DNA of 64,000 bases from Thermoleophilia bacterium (GTDB taxonomy: Bacteria > Actinomycetota > Thermoleophilia > Gaiellales > Gaiellaceae): the NCBI GenBank assembly GCA_017882615.1, contig JADGPD010000002.1, positions 1-64,000 of the forward strand. Direction: 5' to 3'. Below are positions 18,247-29,728 of the stretch, one piece after another (the stretch's first letter is position 1; each line of letters begins with the position of its first letter). The position numbers and the translations under genes were made by a program. The notes beneath the pieces were generated by a model. It was given only the letters and a program-made list of their open reading frames with translations. It made no database searches and was not told where the DNA came from.

Positions 18247-18346
18247 AGACGGAACACTATCTACGAGCCAAGATTATTGGTAGATGTCCTTTTGGGACAC
18301 GTGACGGCGAATCCCTAGCTGCGCGACACGCGAACCAGCGCGATAT

Positions 18347-19264
18347 CTAGAAAGGAACGATCCTCTTTGCGTGAGCGATGTCGTTAGCGTCGCCGACGTA
18401 GATGCCCGGCCTCTTGCCGGACATCGCGGAGAAGACGATCCGGCGACCGTCCGGCGCCCACGAGAGCGAGTCGCCGAACTCGAAACGAACGTTCGGTATT
18501 TTGATCTCTCGAGCTGCCCGCGTCTTGGCGTTCACGAAGACGAGGATGTCTTCCTCGCTGTAGGCGATGGTCTTACCGTCCGGCGACCAGGCCGGCTGAA
18601 CGGGGTTGGATCCGAACGAGTCCGATCTCAAGCTGTGCAGCCTCGTACCGTCCGGATGAACGACATACAGGCCGCTATCACCGGTAACCGCGAGCCATGT
18701 CCCGTTCGGTGACCACGCCGGCGTCCCTGGGCGAACCCCGTTTCTGATGACCGTGCCGACTCGCGTGCCGTGTCGATTCATCAGGTAGAGGGTCGACTCC
18801 AAAGTAGAGTCTTCTGGCCCTGGAAGGACTCCGTTTGAATAGGCGATCAGTCCGCTCTTCGGCGACAACGCCCCGCCGAAGGAGTACAGATCGCCGGATA
18901 TGCGAGTCCGAGCTTTCCCGTTCACGTCGATTACGGAAAGCCCGTCGAGGCTCGAGACGTACAGATGCCGGTCATCTGAAGACCAAAATGGAAGCTCGTC
19001 TCCGTCTCGTGAGGAAGCGAGTCTCTGTAGACCGCTGCCGTCAGGGTGGACGACGAAGACTTGGGTGTTACAGCGCCAATGCATGCCGAAGGCAATCGTC
19101 TTGCCGTCATGCGACCAGGTCGGCGCTGCATCGGTGCCGGCGCTGCAGTTCCACAAGTGGCCGATCCGTCCGGAAACATTTAGTGAGACAACCGCTAGGG
19201 CGATTGCTCCGAGCGTCGCCACGATCGCAAGCGCCGACAATACTTTCGCGACCCGAGAAGGCAT
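18347..19264 (-). CDS. TolB/WD40-like beta-propeller protein with signal anchor
   Basis: Repeated PxWSPDGKTIAY-type motifs. Confidence 0.8.
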   Translation of the reverse strand: MPSRVAKVLSALAIVATLGAIALAVVSLNVSGRIGHLWNCSAGTDAAPTWSHDGKTIAFGMHWRCNTQVFVVHPDGSGLQRLASSRDGDELPFWSSDDRHLYVSSLDGLSVIDVNGKARTRISGDLYSFGGALSPKSGLIAYSNGVLPGPEDSTLESTLYLMNRHGTRVGTVIRNGVRPGTPAWSPNGTWLAVTGDSGLYVVHPDGTRLHSLRSDSFGSNPVQPAWSPDGKTIAYSEEDILVFVNAKTRAAREIKIPNVRFEFGDSLSWAPDGRRIVFSAMSGKRPGIYVGDANDIAHAKRIVPF

Positions 19265-19303
19265 CGCCGCTTAGCCTAGTCCGCTCTTCTCACGCTTGAG
19301 CGC

Positions 19304-20563
19304 TCAAGGCACGCGCAACCGCGCCACAAAAAAACCGCTCGTGCGGTGCACGTGCGGCAAAGTGAGCAGAAACTCGGGATGGTGCGGGTGCGAGAACTCC
19401 GGCCAGAGCTCGCCCAGGGGCTCGGGCTCGAGGCCGGAGGCCGCGACGACGTCCTCGTTCTCCTCGCGGTTGATCGTGCAGACCGAGTAGGTGACGCTGC
19501 CGCCGGGGCGCACACGGGCGGCGGCGGCGCGCAGCAGCTCCAGCTGCAGCTCGGCCAGCGGGTGCGAGCGCCAGCGCAGGTCGGGGCGACTGGCGAGCAC
19601 GCCCAGCCCCGAGCAGGGCGCGTCCACCAGCGCCCGGTCGAAGCCGGCGAGCTCCGCGGGAAGATCGAGCGCGTCGGCGTTCAGGACGCGCACCGAGCCC
19701 GCGCCGAGGCGGCGACAGTTCTCGTCCAGCTCGCGCGCGCGGCCCTCGTGCTTTTCGATCGCGGTCACCTCGGCGCCGAGCGCGGCCAGCTGCGTCGTCT
19801 TGCCGCCCGGCGCCGCGCACACGTCGAGCACCCGCTCACCGTGCCGGGCGCCAACCGCCAGCCCGGCAAGTTGCGAGCCCCTACTTTGAGGCCAGACAAG
19901 CCCCTCCTTCAGGTTCTTCGCATCCACCCGCTTGACCACTAGAGCGCCCGGGATGAGTGGATCCGGATCGCCAACCGGCTCGCCGGCTACCTCGCCCGCG
20001 ATCAGTGTGTTTCTGCGCACCGCCGTCTCGGTCGCCTCGTTCTGGGCGCGCAGCAGCGCCGAGGCGTCGTCGGGGCCGAGCTCGCGCCAGAAGGTCTCGG
20101 CAATCCAGTCGGGGTAGGAGTAGCGCAGCGCCGCCTCGCGCGGCGTCCACTCCGGCAGGTTCTCGATCAGGGCGCGGGCGCCTTCGGACAGGCGGCGCAT
20201 GATCGCGTTCGTGAACTTGATCGCGTGCGGGGGCCCGTATTCGCGTACCAGCTCGACCGACTCGTTGACGGCGGCGTGCGCCGGGATGCCCGCCGAGAAG
20301 GCGAGCTGATAGGCGCCGAGCCGGAGCGCGGCGCGCACCGGAGGATCGAAGGTTCCGGGCGACTTCTTGCCCAGCTCGTTGATCGCGTGGTCGAGCGTGC
20401 GCACGCGCTGCACGGTGCCGTAGGCGAGCCTTTGCGCGAGCGCGCGGTCGCGATCGTTCAGCTTCCTGGCCTCGACGACGAAGGCGCGGTCGGCGTAGGC
20501 CTCCTGCTCGAAGACGCGCAGGATCGTCTTGAAGGCGGCGCGGCGTGCGGGCGAGACGCTCAT
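19304..20563 (-). CDS. rsmB: 16S rRNA (cytosine-C5)-methyltransferase RsmB
   Basis: N-terminal NusB-like domain; VLDVCAAPGGKTTQLAAL; DAPCSGLGVL. Confidence 0.95.
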   Translation of the reverse strand: MSVSPARRAAFKTILRVFEQEAYADRAFVVEARKLNDRDRALAQRLAYGTVQRVRTLDHAINELGKKSPGTFDPPVRAALRLGAYQLAFSAGIPAHAAVNESVELVREYGPPHAIKFTNAIMRRLSEGARALIENLPEWTPREAALRYSYPDWIAETFWRELGPDDASALLRAQNEATETAVRRNTLIAGEVAGEPVGDPDPLIPGALVVKRVDAKNLKEGLVWPQSRGSQLAGLAVGARHGERVLDVCAAPGGKTTQLAALGAEVTAIEKHEGRARELDENCRRLGAGSVRVLNADALDLPAELAGFDRALVDAPCSGLGVLASRPDLRWRSHPLAELQLELLRAAAARVRPGGSVTYSVCTINREENEDVVAASGLEPEPLGELWPEFSHPHHPEFLLTLPHVHRTSGFFVARLRVP

Positions 20564-20568
20564 CGCTA

Positions 20569-20730
20569 GTGCCCCTTCAAGTGATGTTTCCGAGTTGCTG
20601 GGTCGCTAGCACCAAGCGATGCTAGGACGCAGGGAGCGTTCGTACTGGATAGTACGGGCGCGACTGAGGACAACGCAGCGCGCCGCGTGGTAGCGGGCCA
20701 GAAACCGGAAGGTATCGCTTGACGGGGCAC
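20569..20730 (-). repeat. Structured intergenic element copy 1 (~162 bp)
   Basis: Highly similar to 33400-33562; imperfect terminal inverted repeats; nested hairpins. Confidence 0.9.
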
Positions 20731-20735
20731 AATCA

Positions 20736-21554
20736 CTAGCGCAGGCCGCGCAGATAGTCCGCGGCGGCCATTCGTTTCTTCCCTTCCGGCTGCACCTCGA
20801 GCAGCTCGAGCCCGCCGGCGACGAGCGCCGAGTCGGGCCCGGCCGGGCGCGCGCGCCAGACGAGCAGGCGGCGACCGTCCAGCTCGGCGCGGGCGCCGAT
20901 GTGCGGCGACAGCGCGCGGATGCGGTTCAGGTTTTCCTCGGGCGGACGGCTCCAGTCGAGCTCGCGGTCTTCCGGGCCGATCTTGGCCGCGTAGCAGGCG
21001 CCTTCTTCGGGCTGGGGCTGGAAGGCGGGCGCGGGCAGGATGCCGTCCAGCAGCGTGACCGCGAGCGAGGACGTCCTCTCGTAGACCGTTCCGGCGTCGT
21101 CCTCGGGCGTGAGCGGAAAGGCCGCCTGGGCCGCGATCGGGCCGGCGTCGAGCTCCTTGACCGTCTCGTGGATCGTCACGCCGGTCTCGGCGTCGCCGGC
21201 CATCAGCGCCCGCTCCACCGGCGCCGCCCCGCGCCAGCGCGGTAGTAGCGACGGATGGACGTTGAGCCAGAGCGCCCGCTCGAGCTGAGAGTCGGGGATC
21301 AGAACGCCGTAGGCGGCCAGCACGACGAGGTCGGCGTCGAGCTGGACAGAGGCGTCGAGCTTCTCGGGCTGGAGCACGGGGATGCCGAGGCGCTCGGCGA
21401 CCAGTTTCGCCGCCGGTGGACGGAGCTTGCGCCCGCGCCCGGCCGGGCGGTCGGGACGGGTGACGAGAAAGGCGATCTCGCGCCGGGCGGCCAATCCCTC
21501 CAGAACGTAGGCGCCGAAGGGCGCGGTCGCGGCGACGGCGAGGCGATCGGCCAC
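20736..21554 (-). CDS. fmt: Methionyl-tRNA formyltransferase
   Basis: LWLNVHPSLLPRWRGAAPVERALMAGDAETGVTI. Confidence 0.96.
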   Translation of the reverse strand: MADRLAVAATAPFGAYVLEGLAARREIAFLVTRPDRPAGRGRKLRPPAAKLVAERLGIPVLQPEKLDASVQLDADLVVLAAYGVLIPDSQLERALWLNVHPSLLPRWRGAAPVERALMAGDAETGVTIHETVKELDAGPIAAQAAFPLTPEDDAGTVYERTSSLAVTLLDGILPAPAFQPQPEEGACYAAKIGPEDRELDWSRPPEENLNRIRALSPHIGARAELDGRRLLVWRARPAGPDSALVAGGLELLEVQPEGKKRMAAADYLRGLR

Positions 21555-21560
21555 GGGGCT

Positions 21561-22133
21561 TTACCGGGGGCCGGCGAGAACCACCCGCGGGCGCAGTATG
21601 GCGAGAGCCTCGCGACGCGCCTCGGGAGTTGTGCGGTCGAAGGTCAGTTTTCCGTCGAGGTGATCGACCTCGTGCTGGACGGCGCGCGCCGCGAGCCCGT
21701 CCAGCTCCAGCGTCAGCTTCTTTCCGTCCACGCTCTGCCCCTCGAGGCGCACGGCGACCGCGCGCTCGACCGGAACCAGCACGCCGGGGATGGAGAGGCA
21801 GCCTTCGTCGTCGGTCTCGAGCTCGTCGCCGAGCGGGGTAATGGTGGGATTTACGATCGCCTGGGCCGCCTCGTCCTCGCCCAGCTCGATCGTGAACATC
21901 CTGAGCAGGCTGCCGACCTGATTCGCAGCCAGGCCGACGCCAATCGCGTCGTGCATCAGGGCGATCATCCGCACGGCCTGCCGCGCCAGCGCCTCGTCGA
22001 AGACCACGACCTCGCGGGCGCGCATGCGCAGCACCGGATCCGGATACTGACGGATCTGCGAGAGCGCCGTCCGTCGCCTGGCTTCGCGCTCGACGTCACG
22101 GTCGGTGTTCTTTGTCTGGGCGGTGTCTGCCAT
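21561..22133 (-). CDS. def: Peptide deformylase
   Basis: GVGLAANQVG, DEGCLSIPG, QHEVDHLDG; start set at MADTAQ. Confidence 0.96.
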   Translation of the reverse strand: MADTAQTKNTDRDVEREARRRTALSQIRQYPDPVLRMRAREVVVFDEALARQAVRMIALMHDAIGVGLAANQVGSLLRMFTIELGEDEAAQAIVNPTITPLGDELETDDEGCLSIPGVLVPVERAVAVRLEGQSVDGKKLTLELDGLAARAVQHEVDHLDGKLTFDRTTPEARREALAILRPRVVLAGPR

Positions 22134-22385
22134 CTGAAGGGATTCTACGCGTAGAGAGGGCTTTAGCCGCTGATGGGCGCCGGGAGGCTCGGTTCGCCAA
22201 TCGGCACGAAATCGTTGCGGCGCGCTGCTCCTTATTGCATGCCGGGACGGTACATTCGAACGACCCCGCGGGCGGGTGGATATTGAGCGCGGAGCGAAAC
22301 GAAGCACTCCACCGCCTGGCCGCGCTCGGTGGCGGGCGAATAGAGAATTGTCCCGGAAGTGGAATCTCCGAGTCGAGCGATTCCC

Positions 22386-24314
22386 TCAGAACCCCTGCGG
22401 GTCGACGTCCACCACGGCGCTCAGCTCGACGCGGCGCATGGCCGGGGCCGCGGCGGCCAGAAGCTCGGCGGCGCGCTGAGCGATCCGGCGCGGTTGGGAG
22501 CTCTTGGCGACCAGCTGAGCGCGGCTACGGCCGCGCAGGCGCAGCAGCGGGGCCGGCCCGATCAGGTTCTCGCCCGGAATGCCGCCCTTGATCTCTTCCA
22601 GCAGGCGCATCGCCTGAGCTTGATCGGGGCCCGCGGCAACGATGCGAACGAGGTGCTTGAAGGGTGGATAGTCGAGCTCTTGCCGGCGTTCCAGCTCGGC
22701 ACTGAGGAAGCCCTCGACATCGTGGCGGGCGGCAAAGCGGACCGATTCGCTGTCGGGCTGGAAGGTCTGGATCACCACGCGTCCCGGCGCCTCGCGGCCA
22801 CTGCGCCCGGCGAGCTGCGTCAAAAGCTGGAAGGTGCGTTCCTCGGCGCGAAAGTCGGGCTGAGCCAGGCCGGCGTCGGCGTCGACCACCGCGGCCAGGG
22901 CGACGCCCGGGAAGTGGTGGCCCTTGGCGATCATCTGCGTGCCGAGCAGCACCGCGCTCTGCACCGAGGCGAAGCGGGCGAGCGCCTCGGCGAGCGCGCC
23001 GGGGTGGGCGGTCGTGTCGGAGTCGAGCCGAATCCGCTCCAGCCCCGGGAAGAGCCGCGCCAGTTCGCGCTCGAGCTTCTGGGTGCCGGCGCCGATGCGG
23101 GAAAGCTCGGGCGAGCCGCAGGCCGGGCAAATCTCCGGCTCGGGCTCGGAGTGGCCGCAGTGATGGCAGTGCAGCGCGTCGTCTCTGTGCAGCACCAGAG
23201 CCACATCGCAATTCGGGCAGCGCGGTGTCAGGCCGCAGGCGCGGCAGTGCATGGCCGAGATGAGGCCGCGCCGGTTGAGCAGGAGGATCGCCTTGGCGTT
23301 CGCCTCGACCACCGCGTCCAGCTCCTCGATCAGCGGCGCCGAGAGCGGAAAGCCGCGCTCGCGACGCATGTCCACGACGCGAACCGGCGGCAGTTTCCCG
23401 ATCAGCCGCCCGCCAAGCTCGAGCCGCTCGAGCGCCCGCCAGGATTCCGGCCTCGGCGTGGCGCTGCCAAAGACGGCGACCGCACCCTCGAGCGCGGCGC
23501 GCTTGACCGCGACGGTGCGGGCGTCGTAGCGGGGATCGGATTCCTGCTTGAAGGACGAGTCGTGCTCCTCGTCGCAGACGATCAGCCCGAGATCCGCGAC
23601 CGGCGCGAACACCGCCGAGCGGGCGCCGATCACCACCCTCGCCTGGCCCAAGGCGATTCGCTCGCGCTCGTCGCGGCGCTCGGCGACGGTCAGGTGCGAG
23701 TGCAAGACGGCGATCTCCTCGCCGAAGCGCTGGCGGAAGCGACCGAGCGTCTGCGGCGTCAGCGAGATCTCGGGCACGAGCACGATGGCGCCCTTGCCGC
23801 GCTCGAGCGCGGCCGCGCAAGCCTGCAAATACACCTCGGTCTTGCCGCTGCCGGTAACGCCGTAAAGGAGGAAGGGGCTTCCTCCCCGGTCGAGCGACTG
23901 CACGATGCGCCGGATCGCTTCCTGCTGCGACGCGGTCAGCTTCTCCGGTGCCCGCTCGGCAACGAGCGCCTCTCGCTGCAGCGGACGAGCCCGCTCGCCG
24001 CGACGTCTCGGGGCCGCCGGCGCCACCAGTGCAAGCGCTCGGCCCGGCGTCGAGCCGTAGTAGTCCGCCAGCCAGAGCGCCAGCTCGACCAGCGGCGACG
24101 GAACGCTTTCTGCGAGCTCATCTATCTCCAGCAGCTCGATTCCCGCCGGCGGCGCGACGCCGACCTCGCTCACTACGCCGCGCACGCGCCTGCCGCCGAG
24201 TCGCACCCGAACCACCTGGCCAACCCGCACCTCGCTCGGAACGAGATAAGTGAACTCGTGCGCGAGCGCCCGTGCCGTCACGAGCGGGAAGATCGATGCC
24301 GGCCGCAAGTCCAC
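22386..24314 (-). CDS. priA: Primosomal protein N' (PriA helicase)
   Basis: LYGVTGSGKTEVYLQ, CDEEHDSSFKQE, zinc-binding CRACG...CPNCD. Confidence 0.96.
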   Translation of the reverse strand: MDLRPASIFPLVTARALAHEFTYLVPSEVRVGQVVRVRLGGRRVRGVVSEVGVAPPAGIELLEIDELAESVPSPLVELALWLADYYGSTPGRALALVAPAAPRRRGERARPLQREALVAERAPEKLTASQQEAIRRIVQSLDRGGSPFLLYGVTGSGKTEVYLQACAAALERGKGAIVLVPEISLTPQTLGRFRQRFGEEIAVLHSHLTVAERRDERERIALGQARVVIGARSAVFAPVADLGLIVCDEEHDSSFKQESDPRYDARTVAVKRAALEGAVAVFGSATPRPESWRALERLELGGRLIGKLPPVRVVDMRRERGFPLSAPLIEELDAVVEANAKAILLLNRRGLISAMHCRACGLTPRCPNCDVALVLHRDDALHCHHCGHSEPEPEICPACGSPELSRIGAGTQKLERELARLFPGLERIRLDSDTTAHPGALAEALARFASVQSAVLLGTQMIAKGHHFPGVALAAVVDADAGLAQPDFRAEERTFQLLTQLAGRSGREAPGRVVIQTFQPDSESVRFAARHDVEGFLSAELERRQELDYPPFKHLVRIVAAGPDQAQAMRLLEEIKGGIPGENLIGPAPLLRLRGRSRAQLVAKSSQPRRIAQRAAELLAAAAPAMRRVELSAVVDVDPQGF

Positions 24315-24392
24315 GCGGGCAAGACTAGTTGTGGGAGTCGCCGTACGTAGCCTGCGACTCGGGAGCCCGCTTGCGGGCGGCCCGTTCAGGCG

Positions 24393-26105
24393 CTAGTGGC
24401 CGAGTGCCAGCTTCTTTTTCACAATGATGACTCGGTGCTTGTGCGTCTGGGCGAATCTTCCGTGACCAACCAGAGTTAGCCGCTCGGCACCCGCAAGCAA
24501 TGCCTTGCCCCGCGCGTTGAGGACGAGCCTGATCTTCACGGTCTTTGCCCGCGGGAAGCTGGCGCTCGCGCGGGCGACCAGGACTCGCTTGTCGCCCAGT
24601 GCCTTCGATCCTCTGAGGTACCAGGAGACCCGCAGACGCCCGGCAGCCGGGGAGTGGAAGGAGAAGAGGTAGCCGCGATTCTTTAGTAGTGCGGAGATTC
24701 TGGCGGCCTTCCCGCGCGGGACGAGAGCTATCGACATGGCCTCTCGTATCTCAGGCAAGCTGGCGAGGCGAGGCGCTATCGGCCCGACGCGAGTGGACGG
24801 GGCCTGCGTATCGCCGGCGCTGTTGGTCGCAGTGACCAGCACCCGAACTGTTGAGCCTATGTCCGCGGCTATCAGCTTGTACGAGCGCCTGGTGGCTCCC
24901 GAGATGGCCGAGCAGCTCTGAACCGTCTCCTTGCATCGCTGCCAGCGGTAGGCAAAGGAAGTCGAGCCATTGCCCCAAACGCCGCGGGACGCCGAAAGAG
25001 TCCGACCCTGACGCGGATTGCCCGAGATCGACGGCATCGACGTGTTCGCCGGAAGCGCGATCTTTACCGCCGGTGTACTGACCGCCGGTGTGCCGGCCGG
25101 CGCCGCGCCTACCACGAGCACGGCTGTCCCGCTACGAGACTGACCGTTGCTGAGCCTGGCCGTGAGGGTCACCGAATAGGTCCCGGGGGCGGCTTGCGAC
25201 GGAACGGCTACGGACACGCCCACGATCTTGCTGCTGTCCGCGGCCGGCTCGAGCGTCGAGACCGACGGCGTTACCGTCGCGCCGGGAACGTTGGTCGTCG
25301 CCGCGAAGGAGAAGCTCGCGTCCGGGGTAGCTTTTCCGGCGTAGGCGAAGGTGAACGGCACGGCCACCGTGCCACCCTGCACGACCGATGCCGCCGCGCC
25401 GGACGTTATACCGGCGTCTCTCGTCTCGAGCGAGCTGTCGGTGTCGAGATCCTCTGGCGCCGGATCGTCGACGCAGATCCCCTCCGTAGCCGAACCCGGC
25501 CCACCCCAGTCAGTGGTGAGCGAATCCTGACAATCGATTGGCTCGGTCGGGTCCGTGCCGTACTGACGCCCGCCCACGACCGCCTGATAGGTGAACGGCC
25601 CAGCGAAAGGAGATCCGTCGGCGCGCTCGGGCAGACCAAAGTCGACGTCGGCGCTGAAGTTCTGCTCGCCCGAACCGGAGTTGTAGGTCACGTACTGCGA
25701 CGTGTAACCGAACCACTCCTTACCGACCGGGGCCGGATCGAGTCGTTGAAGCTCGCTCGTATAGGCGCTGCTCTTTGTGAACTGGAGCTGCGGGCCGCTA
25801 TCCGACGGGCCGGTGGCGGTGGAGCTGAAAGAAAGGGGAGCATTCGCTCCGCTCGGAACGCGGAAGCCCAGGAAAACTTGCTTCGCACCGCTGGACACAG
25901 GTTGGCCCGAGTTACCCCACCAGTCCATACAGGCGCCGTCCGCTCCGCCCGAGGCGCAGACCGTGAAGGAGATCCGCACCGAGCCGATCACCTGATTCTG
26001 ATCGGCGGTGGGCGGGCTCGCGAAGGTCGCGCAGCCGCTCAACACCAGCGCACTCGCGAGGAGCAGGAAAACCGTCAGGGCCGCATTTCTATACAGATGC
26101 TTCAT
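24393..26105 (-). CDS. Secreted lipoprotein with Ig-like/putative-Ig domains
   Basis: Lipobox LSGC; repeats like SGNPRQGRTLSASRGVWGNG. Confidence 0.7.
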   Translation of the reverse strand: MKHLYRNAALTVFLLLASALVLSGCATFASPPTADQNQVIGSVRISFTVCASGGADGACMDWWGNSGQPVSSGAKQVFLGFRVPSGANAPLSFSSTATGPSDSGPQLQFTKSSAYTSELQRLDPAPVGKEWFGYTSQYVTYNSGSGEQNFSADVDFGLPERADGSPFAGPFTYQAVVGGRQYGTDPTEPIDCQDSLTTDWGGPGSATEGICVDDPAPEDLDTDSSLETRDAGITSGAAASVVQGGTVAVPFTFAYAGKATPDASFSFAATTNVPGATVTPSVSTLEPAADSSKIVGVSVAVPSQAAPGTYSVTLTARLSNGQSRSGTAVLVVGAAPAGTPAVSTPAVKIALPANTSMPSISGNPRQGRTLSASRGVWGNGSTSFAYRWQRCKETVQSCSAISGATRRSYKLIAADIGSTVRVLVTATNSAGDTQAPSTRVGPIAPRLASLPEIREAMSIALVPRGKAARISALLKNRGYLFSFHSPAAGRLRVSWYLRGSKALGDKRVLVARASASFPRAKTVKIRLVLNARGKALLAGAERLTLVGHGRFAQTHKHRVIIVKKKLALGH

Positions 26106-26286
26106 CGGGGGGACAGATTCAGCCTACCCGGGCCAGGGGCACAAGCCCGTCCCTCTATCGCGGTATTTATAAGCACCCCATGCGCAAAGTGCTCGGCGAA
26201 CGGAATCAGCTCCTCAACCGGCGAGAATCTCCCGTCCGACCGGAACTCCAGGCGTAAGAACCGGCGGGACGGGTACTTGCTCCAGC

Positions 26287-26786
26287 ATGGTCGAAGGGAC
26301 GATCGAACGGCGGAGGAAGCCACGGCCGAGACCGGCCGTCATCGAGGTGGGTCAGGCCCGCCTCCTCCTGCTCGCAATCGCCGCCTGGGTCTGCTTCTGG
26401 GACCTGATCGTCAAGCTCACCGAGCCGACGAAGAGCGGCTTCTACCACAAGCGAACCGGTGCCGAGCTGGCGATCATTCTGTCCATCACCTTCACGCTCG
26501 CCTACGTCGCTCCGCTGATCCGCTCGCGCATGATCGTCGCGGGCGCCGGGCTGATGGTGGGCGGAGGGCTCGGCAATGGGCTCTCGATCGTCATCTTTCC
26601 GCAGGGCGTGCCGAACCCGTTCATGATCTCGCACGAGGGTTGGACGATTGCGCTCAACCTGGCCGACATCAGCGTCGCCCTCGGTTTCGCACTGGCAACG
26701 ATTGCCGTGCTGAGATTCGCCTCGGACATGCGAGGCGAATTACGCTATCCGATTGAGCGCCGAGCGACCTCCGCTCGACCGCCCGA

Positions 26787-26790
<4 letters not shown>
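26287..26790 (+). CDS. Signal peptidase II (LspA)-like membrane protein, likely inactive
   Basis: DLIVK (DxxxK), GGGLGN and [10 protein letters not shown] motifs resemble LspA; first catalytic Asp not found. Confidence 0.55.
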
Positions 26791-28019
<1,229 letters not shown>

Positions 28020-28145
28020 TACCGAATCTCCCTTCGAGTCGTTTGAGATAGCGAACTAGCTGGACTTTTGCGGCCGGAGCGGAGTGCATCTCCGGGCGCC
28101 GGACAGCCGGCTCGGGCAAACGAGACGCCGCCGCCGCAGAGAGAC

Positions 28146-28181
28146 GGGGCGTCGCCGCACTGAATCGGGCGGCGACGCCCC
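28146..28181 (-). terminator. 13-bp perfect GC hairpin downstream of 28194-29681
   Basis: GGGGCGTCGCCGC-N10-GCGGCGACGCCCC. Confidence 0.6.
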
Positions 28182-28193
28182 AATCGCATTCGC

Positions 28194-29681
28194 CTACTTG
28201 GTCGAGAGGAACGCCTTGACCTCGATCTTGTCGCCGCTCGCGGTGGCGTAGCCGAGCAGCGAGGACAGACTCCCGAGCTGACTCAGACTCGCCTTTGCGC
28301 TGCTCGAGCTGCCGAGGCTGCCGCTGAGACTGCCGACGATCGAGCTGCTGCTCTTGGAGAGCGCGGCCAGCTTGGCGAAGTCGACGTAGGCGACTCCGAG
28401 GTTGCTCGCCGGAATGGGCAGCTCCGTCGCGGCCGCGCTGTAGGCGGGGTCGCCGGAGAGCTTCGAGCTACCGGGCAGCGCCCCGGCGTCAGTGACGATG
28501 AAGAGGCTTCCATCCTTGACGCCGAAGTCGATCTTCGTCGTCCCAAAGGTCACCTCTGTGGCCTGGACGCCGCCGACCGAGACCGACTTGCTCGAGCCGT
28601 TCAGCTGCGCGGTCAGAAGCGCGACGACCTTGTCGAGCATGGTCTTCGACTTGGCCGCATCCGGCGCCTTGATCAGCAGCCCGATGCCCGACTCGGTTCC
28701 GTAGATCGACATCTCGCTGCCGGCGAGAGCCGCGAGGTCGTCGAGCTTGATGCCGAGCGCCGTCTCCATCTGTGGAATCTGGCTCCCGTACTTCTTGTTG
28801 TTACGCAGGTTCTTGACGGCCTTGTCGAGACCGAGCGCCTTTCCGTTCAGATCGACTGCGAACGAAGTTCCGCTCGGGAGCTGGTCGATCAGGGTCGACG
28901 TGGAGTTGGTCGCGCTCGTCTTGCCCTTGAAGACGCCGTCGATCGAGAGCCCCTTGGCTACGGCGCTGACGGTCACCGTCCCCCACTCCAGCTGGTTCTT
29001 CGCCAACGCGCTGTCGAGCGCCTTGGTCGCCGAGCTGGTAGTGGTGGTGGTGGTGGAGCCGAGAGAGGAAAGCGCAGAGGCGTTGATCGCCGAGCCCTTG
29101 AAGTAGGCCTTCACGAGCTCATCGGCCGGAACGCCCGCCGTGGCGGTCTTGAAGGCGCTGGAGTCGGAGAGCTTTCCGCTACCCGCGGCGGTCTTGAACT
29201 GATCGAGCGCGGCCTGCGTCTTGGCGATCGCAAGCCAGGAGCCGATCTCGGTAGTGACCGACTTCTCCTTCTTGTCCTTGGCCAGGATGCCCTTCAGCTT
29301 GCTGGAATCCGTCGGATTGGTGAGAACCACGTCTGTGGGCTTCGCCGACGTGCCCATGCTGACGACGACCGTGTTCGGGCCGAGCGCGCCCTCGACATCC
29401 GCAAGCGTGATGCCCGACTTCGAGAGGCTCTTGTCGAGACTCGTCTTCATCGACGGGATGCCGGCCAGGAGCTTCATGGCCTGCTTCCACTGCGCGCCGG
29501 TGCTGTCGGTATTGATCGAGGCGAAGGCGGTCACGCTGGCCGGCACGACGTCGGCGCCCATGATGCTCGGGTCACCCGACTTGGCGCTGGCAGAACTGCT
29601 CTTGCTGCTATTACCGCCGCAAGCCGCCAGCACGAGCAGGCAGCTGACAGCGAGAGCTAAGGCGAGAGAGATACGACGCAT
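28194..29681 (-). CDS. DUF3352-type lipoprotein
   Basis: Lipobox LAAC; DVVPASVTAFASINTDSTGAQWKQAMKLL. Confidence 0.75.
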   Translation of the reverse strand: MRRISLALALAVSCLLVLAACGGNSSKSSSASAKSGDPSIMGADVVPASVTAFASINTDSTGAQWKQAMKLLAGIPSMKTSLDKSLSKSGITLADVEGALGPNTVVVSMGTSAKPTDVVLTNPTDSSKLKGILAKDKKEKSVTTEIGSWLAIAKTQAALDQFKTAAGSGKLSDSSAFKTATAGVPADELVKAYFKGSAINASALSSLGSTTTTTTSSATKALDSALAKNQLEWGTVTVSAVAKGLSIDGVFKGKTSATNSTSTLIDQLPSGTSFAVDLNGKALGLDKAVKNLRNNKKYGSQIPQMETALGIKLDDLAALAGSEMSIYGTESGIGLLIKAPDAAKSKTMLDKVVALLTAQLNGSSKSVSVGGVQATEVTFGTTKIDFGVKDGSLFIVTDAGALPGSSKLSGDPAYSAAATELPIPASNLGVAYVDFAKLAALSKSSSSIVGSLSGSLGSSSSAKASLSQLGSLSSLLGYATASGDKIEVKAFLSTK

Positions 29682-29728
29682 TGAGATAAACCTCCGAGGC
29701 TGAGAGACCGGTGTGCCCGAAGCCTAGA

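Noticed and set aside
22359-24350. 663-aa plus-strand ORF
   Set aside because: Antisense to priA; composition typical of a high-GC shadow ORF with no recognisable domain.
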